This document shows positions 1 to 5,575 of a DNA stretch of 9,280 nt, in pieces. The notes beneath the pieces were generated by a model. The model was given only the letters and a program-made list of their open reading frames with translations. It did no database searches and was not told the origin of the DNA. Numbering within the stretch: position 1 is the stretch's first letter; each line of letters starts with the position of its first letter. Origin of the DNA: an uncultured Roseburia sp. (lineage in GTDB: Bacteria > Bacillota > Clostridia > Lachnospirales > Lachnospiraceae); contig CAMTDY010000112.1 in the NCBI GenBank assembly GCA_947070915.1, positions 1 to 9,280 on the forward strand. Reading direction: 5' to 3'. The position numbers and the translations under genes were made by a program.

Positions 1-1
1 T

Positions 2-154
2 ATCTGCTGCCGGAAAGCAAAATCTCCACTGGGACCGGTGCGCAAGTACTATTCCATTACAGAGAAAGGAAGAAAAAGGCAGCAGGTTTTTTTACTGAAC
101 TATAGAAAAGTAACAGCTGCGGCGGAAGCAATATTGTTTGGAGAGGAGGAATAG
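2..154 (+). CDS. PadR-family transcriptional regulator, C-terminal end (5' end outside window)
   Basis: Only the last 50 codons are present, read in the frame that starts at base 2 and ends at the TAG at 152-154. They contain GPVRKYYSITEKGRKR, the second half of the PadR winged helix: the beta-hairpin wing with the R-K-Y-Y and T-x-x-G-R signature. A short helix and an acidic GEEE end follow. PadR proteins are small dimeric repressors of about 105-180 residues that often sit directly before a membrane or DUF1048/DUF1700-type gene which they control. That arrangement is seen here: the next start codon lies three bases after the stop, and its ribosome binding site is inside this gene's last codons, so translation is probably coupled. 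The effector and operator cannot be seen because the promoter lies upstream of the window. The family call is firm for so short a fragment. Confidence 0.85.
   Translation: MCCRKAKSPLGPVRKYYSITEKGRKRQQVFLLNYRKVTAAAEAILFGEEE
144..149 (+). promoter_or_regulatory. Ribosome binding site for the DUF1048-like membrane protein
   Basis: AGGAGG lies eight bases before the ATG at 158 and inside the last codons of the padR-like gene. It favours 158 over the in-frame ATG at 164, which would be 14 bases away, and it suggests translational coupling. Confidence 0.75.
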
Positions 155-157
155 AAG

Positions 158-1276
158 ATGGCGATGGATTATCTCTGGCTGAGCGATAAACTGCAGGGCG
201 ATTATAAGGAAGTTTTTGAGAAGGCAGAAATTTTTATTGGTGTAAAAAATATAACAGGGGATGAGGCTGATGAAATGATGATGGATCTTCTGGATCTGCT
301 GTTATCGGCGCAGAATGCGGGAAAACCTGTGCAGAAGATAGTTGGAACAGATACCGGAACATTTTGTGCGGATTTTTTTAGCGGATACACTATGAAGAAA
401 CAGATAAAGAATATTCCGAGACAGATTTATCGCTGTATGATGTTTGTATTTATATTTGAACTGGCAAGTCTCCTGATCCTGTGGACAGAGAAGGATATTA
501 ATCTATTGACAGCGAAGACGGATGTGACAGGTTATTTGATCGGGATTATGACCGCATGGTTTATACAAATTTTCTCCAGTGCGCTGATACGTCCCTTTAT
601 GTTTCGATGGAAATGGCTTACTTCTGGTGTGTATTATGGAATCGTGCTGTTTTTAAGCCTGGGGGTGGTTGCAGGGGGGATCATGCTGTCTGGTTTCTGG
701 ATGAAGAGTTTTGAGCTGCCGGCATTTCCGGTTGTTTTGATATCTGGAGGATATGTGGCGGTTTATCGTATTGTTGGCGCAGGTATAAATTACCGGCGGT
801 ATGGGAAGATCTGTAAGCCGAAAGATCCATGTTCCAAACTGAATTTTATGAATGTAATGGAAGATGAAATGCCAGACGATCTGGTGAAGCGGTTTTATAA
901 AATAAATGAGAAGCGGTTGAAACAGGGGAGTTCCCCAATGACAGAGAAAGAGTACATGGAATATCTGCGTAAGAAAGGACGGCAGGAACATCTGGGGAAC
1001 TGGATTGGAGTAGTGGCGGTAGTTGTAGTTGTCCTTGGTCTGATCCTCCACACTGCCCTAACCAGCACATGGATCGACACATTTATATTTGTGGTGGTTG
1101 TAATGGTGGCAGAAATTCCAGCATTTCTGTTGTTTCGGGTGGGGATGCGGAGTGTAGCGGTCCGCCAAAAACTGCTGGATGAATGTGATAGAAGAGGATT
1201 GACGATACTGGAATATGTGGAAGGAGAAAAGAAGGATGAAACAGTACATGATAGCCTTAGACCAGGGGACAACTAG
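158..1276 (+). CDS. DUF1048-like N-terminal domain fused to a multi-pass membrane protein
   Basis: The 372-residue product has two parts. Residues 1-80 are soluble and resemble the DUF1048 type found next to PadR genes: an acidic helical stretch (DEADEMMMDLLDLLLSAQ, about 35-52) is followed by GKPVQKIVGTDTGTFCADFF (about 55-74), the usual 'GK-V-x-x-IVG-D-x-x-FC' end of that domain. The rest holds about six hydrophobic segments at roughly 91-109, 123-144, 157-180, 190-211, 282-303 and 306-328. A charged cytoplasmic-looking loop (212-280) separates helices 4 and 5, and a charged tail follows. No signal peptide or catalytic motif is visible. The gene forms a pair with the upstream PadR regulator, so it is probably the regulated partner. 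By analogy it could be an envelope or stress-response membrane protein, but its function is unknown. Its last 14 codons overlap glpK in another frame. The fusion architecture is seen in the sequence; the DUF1048 assignment is from memory of the family and is moderately sure. Confidence 0.7.
   Translation: MAMDYLWLSDKLQGDYKEVFEKAEIFIGVKNITGDEADEMMMDLLDLLLSAQNAGKPVQKIVGTDTGTFCADFFSGYTMKKQIKNIPRQIYRCMMFVFIFELASLLILWTEKDINLLTAKTDVTGYLIGIMTAWFIQIFSSALIRPFMFRWKWLTSGVYYGIVLFLSLGVVAGGIMLSGFWMKSFELPAFPVVLISGGYVAVYRIVGAGINYRRYGKICKPKDPCSKLNFMNVMEDEMPDDLVKRFYKINEKRLKQGSSPMTEKEYMEYLRKKGRQEHLGNWIGVVAVVVVVLGLILHTALTSTWIDTFIFVVVVMVAEIPAFLLFRVGMRSVAVRQKLLDECDRRGLTILEYVEGEKKDETVHDSLRPGDN
1221..1226 (+). promoter_or_regulatory. 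Ribosome binding site that decides the glpK start
   Basis: AAGGAG sits nine bases before the ATG at 1236, inside the 3' end of the preceding membrane-protein gene. The in-frame ATG at 1215 lies upstream of this site and would add seven charged residues not expected in the family, so 1236 is preferred. Confidence 0.75.
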
Positions 1277-2738
1277 TTCCCGCTGCATATTATTTGACCG
1301 TTCAGGCGGGATATGCAGTATGGCACAAAAGGAATTTGGACAGATTTATCCCCGGCCCGGCTGGGTGGAGCAGGATGCCATGGAGATCTGGTCCAGTCAG
1401 TTCAGCGTAATGACAGAAGCCATGAGTAAGATCGGTGTCTCCGGGGAAAATATTGCAGGGATCGGGATCACCAATCAGAGAGAAACGACGATTCTCTGGA
1501 ACCGGATTACCGGGGAACCGGTAAGCCATGCCATCGTCTGGCAGTGCAGACGCACTTCCGGCCAGATTGAACAGATTAAAGCCGATGGATTTGATTCTGT
1601 GATCAGAAAGCGTACCGGGCTGGTTCCGGATGCCTATTTTTCAGCCACCAAGATCGCCTGGATACTGGAACATGTTCCGGGGATCAGGGAACAGGCAGAG
1701 CGGGGAGAGATCCTGTTCGGTACTGTGGACACATGGCTCGTCTGGAAGCTTACCGGTGGTAAAGTCCATGTCACAGATTATACCAATGCTTCCCGCACCA
1801 TGTTATTTGATATTCATAAGCTGGAATGGGATCTGGAAATTCTGGATTATTTTCATATTCCGGCGTCCCTGCTGCCGGAAGTCCGGCCTTCCAGTGAAAT
1901 ATATGGCTACAGCGATAAAAGCCTGACAGGAACCGGAATTCCTATATCGGGCATCGCTGGGGACCAGCAGGCAGCGTTGTTTGGGCAATGCTGTTTTAAG
2001 GCGGGAGAGATGAAAAATACCTATGGGACAGGCTGTTTTCTCTTAATGAACACAGGGGACACACCAGTAAATTCCTCCAATGGTCTTCTGACGACGCTGG
2101 CCGCCGGTACAGAAAAAAGGCCGCAGTACGCCCTGGAAGGAAGTGTATTTGTGGCGGGTGCCGGAATACAGTGGCTGAGGGATGAAATGGGACTGATCCG
2201 GACGGCGGCGGAATCGCTGGAGTGCTGCCGGGCAGTCCGTGATACCGCAGGGGTTTATGTGGTGCCTGCCTTTACGGGGCTTGGCGCACCTTACTGGGAT
2301 GCGGAGGCCAGAGGCATCATCACCGGCCTGACACGAGGTGCCGGCAGGAATCATATTGTCCGCGCTGCTGTGGAGGCGATGGCTTACCAGGTCTATGATC
2401 TGGTACAGGTTATGAAACAGGATTCCGGACTTCCTCTCCTCGCCCTGAAGACGGACGGGGGAGCCAGTGCCAATGATTTTCTCATGCAGTTCCAGGCAGA
2501 TCTTCTCGGTGTTCCTGTTCACCGGCCCTCCTGTATCGAAACCACGGCGCTGGGCGCCGCTTACCTGGCGGGGCTTTCTGTGGGGTTCTGGCAGGACAGG
2601 GAAGATATCCGCAGGAACTGGTCTCTGGAGAGCTGTTTTGAGCCGATGATGGAAGAGAAAACAAAAACAGAACTTCTCGGCGGGTGGAAAAATGCAGTGA
2701 AGAAATGCCTGGAAACAGATGGGGTAAATGCAGATTAG
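1236..2738 (+). CDS. glpK: Glycerol kinase
   Basis: This cytoplasmic FGGY-family kinase phosphorylates glycerol with ATP to sn-glycerol 3-phosphate, feeding glycolysis and lipid synthesis. At 500 residues it has the normal family length. Visible motifs are the N-terminal phosphate loop DQGTTSSR (9-16), PGWVEQD (41-47), the glycerol-binding NQRET (80-84, R82 and E83) and Y134, the catalytic and substrate region GIAGDQQAALFG (239-250, D243 and Q244), NTYGTG (261-266), the FGGY-type stretch around PAFTGLGAPYW, and the nucleotide-binding DGGASANDFLMQFQAD. The start at 1236 is chosen by the AAGGAG site and by alignment of MKQYMIALDQG with known N-termini. The gene overlaps the upstream membrane-protein gene by 41 bases. 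No glpF, glpD or glpO is in the window. The loop that carries the HPr-phosphorylated histidine in many Firmicutes (residues about 222-236 here) has no histidine, and the E. coli FBP-site glycine/arginine loop is also not recognisable. The function is certain; its regulation is unclear. Confidence 0.97.
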   Translation: MKQYMIALDQGTTSSRCILFDRSGGICSMAQKEFGQIYPRPGWVEQDAMEIWSSQFSVMTEAMSKIGVSGENIAGIGITNQRETTILWNRITGEPVSHAIVWQCRRTSGQIEQIKADGFDSVIRKRTGLVPDAYFSATKIAWILEHVPGIREQAERGEILFGTVDTWLVWKLTGGKVHVTDYTNASRTMLFDIHKLEWDLEILDYFHIPASLLPEVRPSSEIYGYSDKSLTGTGIPISGIAGDQQAALFGQCCFKAGEMKNTYGTGCFLLMNTGDTPVNSSNGLLTTLAAGTEKRPQYALEGSVFVAGAGIQWLRDEMGLIRTAAESLECCRAVRDTAGVYVVPAFTGLGAPYWDAEARGIITGLTRGAGRNHIVRAAVEAMAYQVYDLVQVMKQDSGLPLLALKTDGGASANDFLMQFQADLLGVPVHRPSCIETTALGAAYLAGLSVGFWQDREDIRRNWSLESCFEPMMEEKTKTELLGGWKNAVKKCLETDGVNAD

Positions 2739-2748
2739 CAGGATTGGC

Positions 2749-2760
2749 GAACAGATGTTC
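2749..2760. promoter_or_regulatory. LexA operator (Cheo box / Gram-positive SOS box)
   Basis: GAACAGATGTTC is a perfect match to GAAC-N4-GTTC, and with the preceding C it matches the Gram-positive LexA consensus CGAAC-N4-GTTC. It lies nine bases upstream of the -35 element of a strong promoter, 11 bases after the glpK stop and upstream of uvrBA, which are classic LexA targets. No other perfect copy was noticed in the intergenic regions of the window. Confidence 0.82.
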
Positions 2761-2769
2761 AAAAAGTCA

Positions 2770-2798
2770 TTGCAATGGGAGAACAGGTGTGCTATAAT
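2770..2798 (+). promoter_or_regulatory. Strong sigma-A promoter, extended -10, SOS-type
   Basis: The -35 is TTGCAA (2770-2775). A 17-base spacer leads to a perfect -10 TATAAT (2793-2798), preceded by TGC (2790-2792) as an extended -10. Transcription should start near 2804-2806, about 68 bases before the RhuM remnant's ATG and about 740 bases before uvrB. One LexA box lies just upstream and a second near-match lies within the spacer, so LexA would be expected to block RNA polymerase directly. This is the best promoter seen upstream of uvrB. Confidence 0.82.
2781..2792. promoter_or_regulatory. Second, imperfect LexA box inside the promoter spacer
   Basis: GAACAGGTGTGC matches the perfect box at 2749-2760 at 10 of 12 positions and keeps GAAC-N4-GTxC. 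The two centres are 32 bases apart, close to three helical turns, so two LexA dimers could bind the same face. It lies between the -35 and -10 elements. It is weaker evidence than the upstream box because one conserved base in the right half-site is lost. Confidence 0.5.
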
Positions 2799-2872
2799 CA
2801 GACTGACAGCAGGTTTTTCATCGTTTGCGCCATTGAGTCAGATCAAATGGATAATTTCAGGGAGAATACAAC

Positions 2873-3262
2873 ATGGATCATTTTGAATTGCAAAGGATCC
2901 GTGAAATTCGGTTATCAGAACGGAGATTTTATCAGAAGGTTACGGATATATATGCCACAAGTATAGATTATGATCCGAAAGCACAGACAACCAGACGTTT
3001 TTTTGCAAGAGTCCAAAATCAACTGCACTGGGCGATTCATGGGGAAACTGCGGCAGAGGTGATTTACCATAGAGCAGACAGTGAGAAGGAGCATATGGGG
3101 CTTCAGAAATGGAAAGATTCACCGAATGGTAAAATTCAGAGATTTGATGTAGTTGTAGCGAAAAATTATCTGACAGAAGATGAATTATCTGCAATGGCAA
3201 GGATTGTCAATGCCTATTTAGATCTTGCGGAATTGCGGGCAGAAGAGCAGATTCCAATGACG
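2873..3262 (+). pseudogene. RhuM-family protein, internal fragment (N- and C-terminal parts lost)
   Basis: The open frame runs on to the stop at 3412 (179 residues), but only residues 1 to about 130 look like a RhuM-family ('virulence RhuM') protein. The conserved run includes RIREIRLSERRFYQKVTDIY (8-27), ATSIDYDPKAQTTRRFF, VQNQLHWAIHGETAAEVIY, RADSEKEHMGL, AKNYLTEDEL and a helix ending AEEQIPMT. Family members are roughly 300-340 residues and carry an N-terminal winged/HTH-like half before this segment; it is missing here. After about base 3262 the homology stops abruptly. A GGGAG site eight bases before the ATG at 2873 and the strong SOS promoter upstream mean the fragment could still be translated. 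The region is visibly richer in A+T than uvrB. RhuM genes are typical of mobile and defence islands and their biochemical role is not settled. A naturally short, functional RhuM domain protein is possible but less likely given the sharp 3' break. Confidence 0.72.
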
Positions 3263-3542
3263 ATCAATTGTATCAGAGTGATTTTGACCGTATGTTGTTG
3301 GAAATGGAGGAAGAAAGCAATGAAAAATGAAAAAGCAGAGATCATATATCATTATTGCTTTCTTGAAGGATTTTTAAGTATTATTCAGTATAGTGGCATC
3401 ATCAACAGATGAGGTTTTCTTTGTACTAGACATAGATTATGGAGAAAAAGAATTTGTTTTAAAAGGGTATCGATTTAATTGATTACACTTATTTGGTGTT
3501 TCATAGTAGTCATAATAACTTAGTGAAAGAAAGGATTTTCAT
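3263..3542 (+). other. Scrambled gap between RhuM remnant and uvrB, with scraps of coding sequence
   Basis: This 280-base A+T-rich stretch holds no intact gene. Three pieces look like former coding text in different frames. (1) 3259-3330 reads DDQLYQSDFDRMLLEMEEES and ends NEK-stop, an acidic C-terminal tail that is not RhuM. (2) 3320-3412 is a 30-codon frame with a good ribosome binding site. (3) 3393-3482 reads a tail that includes DEVFFVLDIDYGEKEFVLKG and ends in TGA. None could be assigned to a family by eye. No hairpin with a following T-run is seen, so I find no terminator isolating uvrB from the upstream SOS promoter. The last bases hold the uvrB ribosome binding site, AAAGGA at 3530-3535. 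I read this as debris of an inserted or deleted accessory segment. Confidence 0.5.
3320..3412 (+). CDS. Possible 30-codon gene start or truncated gene of unknown function
   Basis: The frame begins with ATG at 3320 behind GGAGG (3306-3310, nine bases away) and reads MKNEKAEIIYHYCFLEGFLS followed by IIQYSGIINR and a stop. The start overlaps the end of the acidic tail that stops at 3328-3330, the overlap style of neighbouring genes in an operon. It is in the same frame as the RhuM fragment, so it also appears as that frame's C-terminus. It may be the 5' end of a decayed gene whose sequence continues, frameshifted, in the 3393-3482 scrap. I do not recognise a family. Confidence 0.25.
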   Translation: MKNEKAEIIYHYCFLEGFLSIIQYSGIINR

Positions 3543-5552
3543 ATGCCAGAGTTCAAATTACATGCACCATACAAGCCCACCGGCGACCAGCCGCAGGCGA
3601 TCAAAGCCCTTGTAGACGGATTTCAGGAGGGCAATCAGTTCCAGACTCTTCTTGGTGTCACCGGATCTGGCAAGACATTTACCATGGCAAATGTCATCCA
3701 GCAGCTGAATAAGCCGACGCTGGTCATTGCCCACAATAAGACTCTGGCGGCACAGCTCTATAGTGAGTTTAAGGAATTTTTTCCTTCCAACGCGGTAGAG
3801 TTTTTCATCTCATACTATGATTACTATCAGCCGGAAGCCTATGTGCCTTCGACGGATACTTATATCGAAAAGGATTCTTCCATCAATGATGAGATTGATA
3901 AGCTGCGTCACTCGGCGACGGCGGCGCTGACGGAGCGAAAAGATGTGATCATCATAGCCAGTGTGTCCTGTATCTATGGACTGGGAAGTCCCATTGATTA
4001 TCAGAATATGACGGTTTCTTTGCGGCCGGGGATGGAGAAGGACCGGGACGAGGTGATCCGTCGCCTTGTGGATATTCAGTATACAAGGAATGATATGGAC
4101 TTTCACCGTGGAACTTTCCGGGTTCGGGGAGATGTAGTGGAGGTCTTTCCGGCATCGGCGACGGACCGGGCGATCCGGGTGGAATTCTTTGGAGACGAAG
4201 TGGACCGGATTCAGGAAATTGATGTATTGACAGGGGCTCCTTTGAATAATCTGGAACATATGGTGGTTTTTCCAGCATCCCACTACGTGGTGGCGCCGGA
4301 CAAAATGGAGAGGGCGATCCTTGGGATCGAAGAAGAATTAAAGGACCGGGTAAAATTCTTTAAAAGTGAAGACAAGCTTATCGAGGCCCAGAGGATCTCT
4401 GAGAGGACGCATTTTGATATTGAGATGATGCGGGAGACCGGCTTTTGTTCTGGGATTGAAAATTATTCCATGCATCTGGCAGGGATGAAAGAAGGAGAGA
4501 CGCCCCATACACTGCTGGATTATTTTCCGGATGATTTTCTGATCATCGTGGATGAATCCCATATTACGATCCCACAAGTCCGGGGAATGTATGCCGGCGA
4601 CCAGTCCAGAAAGAGCACCCTGGTAGACTATGGGTTCCGCCTGCCTTCCGCCAAAAGCAACCGGCCCTTGAATTTTGAAGAATTTGAGGAGCATATCAAT
4701 CAGATGATGTTTGTGTCAGCGACCCCCTCTGATTATGAAAGCGCCCATGAACTTCTGCGGACGGAACAGATCATACGTCCCACGGGACTGCTGGATCCGG
4801 AAGTGGTGGTAAGGCCGGTGAAAGGACAGGTTGATGATCTTCTGGCCGAAATCCGTAAAATTACGAAAGAACCTGAGGACAAGGAGACAGTGCGTGGGAA
4901 AGTTCTGGTAACGACCCTGACCAAAAGAATGGCAGAGGATCTTACAGATTATTATAAAGAGGTAGGAGTCCGGGTAAAATATTTACATTCCGATATTGAT
5001 GCTATGGAGCGGTCGGAGATCATTCGTGACATGCGTCTGGACGTCTTTGATGTGCTGGTGGGGATCAATCTGCTTCGGGAAGGCCTGGATATTCCGGAGG
5101 TCTCCCTGGTAGCGATATTAGATGCAGACAAAGAAGGATTTCTGCGTTCCGAGACATCTCTCATACAGACCATTGGCCGGGCGGCAAGGAATGCCGGGGG
5201 AAGGGTGATCATGTACGCGGATCAGGAGACGGATTCTATGAAGAAGGCGATCGGTGAGACCGAGAGAAGGCGGGGAATTCAGGATGCTTACAATAAAGAA
5301 CATGGAATCACGCCTCAGACGATCAAAAAAGCGGTGAGGGATCTGATCAAGATTTCTACCAAGGCGGAATCCGGAATGGAAGATCTGGGGAAAGATCCGG
5401 AGTATATGACGAAAGAAGAGTTGGAAAAACAGATTCAGAAAGTCATGAAGAGGATGAATCAGGCGTCTGCTGAATTGAACTTTGAGGCGGCTGCTGCCCT
5501 GCGGGATCAGATGATCGAGTTGAAAAAAATACTTGAAAAGCTAGATGACTAA
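3543..5552 (+). CDS. uvrB: Excinuclease ABC subunit UvrB
   Basis: UvrB is the helicase-like damage-verification subunit of bacterial nucleotide excision repair. It is loaded on DNA by UvrA2 and then recruits UvrC for the dual incision. The 669-residue length is normal. Motifs in order are Walker A GVTGSGKT (38-45), the beta-hairpin region YYDYYQPEAYVPSTDTYIEK (91-110) that clamps one DNA strand, the UvrA-interacting middle domain, the Walker B-like DESH (337-340), VSATP (391-395), GINLLREGLDIPE from about 508 (motif V), QTIGRAARN (542-550, motif VI), and a C-terminal UVR coiled-coil domain (about 625-665, with ELNFEAAAALRDQM) that contacts UvrC. AAAGGA seven bases upstream supports the start at 3543. 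uvrA follows after 23 bases. The probable driver is the SOS promoter at 2770-2798, unusually far upstream; no equally good promoter is seen closer. All key residues are intact. Confidence 0.98.
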   Translation: MPEFKLHAPYKPTGDQPQAIKALVDGFQEGNQFQTLLGVTGSGKTFTMANVIQQLNKPTLVIAHNKTLAAQLYSEFKEFFPSNAVEFFISYYDYYQPEAYVPSTDTYIEKDSSINDEIDKLRHSATAALTERKDVIIIASVSCIYGLGSPIDYQNMTVSLRPGMEKDRDEVIRRLVDIQYTRNDMDFHRGTFRVRGDVVEVFPASATDRAIRVEFFGDEVDRIQEIDVLTGAPLNNLEHMVVFPASHYVVAPDKMERAILGIEEELKDRVKFFKSEDKLIEAQRISERTHFDIEMMRETGFCSGIENYSMHLAGMKEGETPHTLLDYFPDDFLIIVDESHITIPQVRGMYAGDQSRKSTLVDYGFRLPSAKSNRPLNFEEFEEHINQMMFVSATPSDYESAHELLRTEQIIRPTGLLDPEVVVRPVKGQVDDLLAEIRKITKEPEDKETVRGKVLVTTLTKRMAEDLTDYYKEVGVRVKYLHSDIDAMERSEIIRDMRLDVFDVLVGINLLREGLDIPEVSLVAILDADKEGFLRSETSLIQTIGRAARNAGGRVIMYADQETDSMKKAIGETERRRGIQDAYNKEHGITPQTIKKAVRDLIKISTKAESGMEDLGKDPEYMTKEELEKQIQKVMKRMNQASAELNFEAAAALRDQMIELKKILEKLDD

Positions 5553-5562
5553 TATATGGCAT

Positions 5563-5567
5563 GGAGG
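5563..5567 (+). promoter_or_regulatory. Ribosome binding site that decides the uvrA start
   Basis: GGAGG lies eight bases before the ATG at 5576. The ATG at 5561 overlaps this site and has no site of its own, so the five extra residues MEETT are rejected. Confidence 0.8.
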
Positions 5568-5575
5568 AAACTACG

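Noticed and set aside
1010..1130. Repetitive-looking GTAGTGGCGGTAGTTGTAGTT stretch considered as a low-complexity repeat or recombination site
   Set aside because: It simply encodes the valine-rich fifth and sixth membrane helices and has no regular repeat unit.
653..1288. Several overlapping minus-strand frames with Thr/Asn/His-rich runs
   Set aside because: They mirror the valine-rich membrane helices of the plus-strand gene (GTN repeats read backwards) and have no start signals.
2043..2762. Long minus-strand open frame (239 codons) opposite glpK
   Set aside because: It is a shadow of glpK: no ribosome binding site, no recognisable domain, proline/cysteine-rich composition, and glpK is intact across it.
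2775..2966. Plus-strand 63-codon frame over the SOS promoter and the RhuM start
   Set aside because: Its start lies within the promoter, upstream of the expected transcription start, and the RhuM homology is in another frame.
3479..3516. Possible promoter directly before uvrB (TTGATT or TTGGTG with CATAAT)
   Set aside because: Spacing is 26 or 12 bases instead of about 17, and no LexA box is near. A weak start site cannot be excluded.
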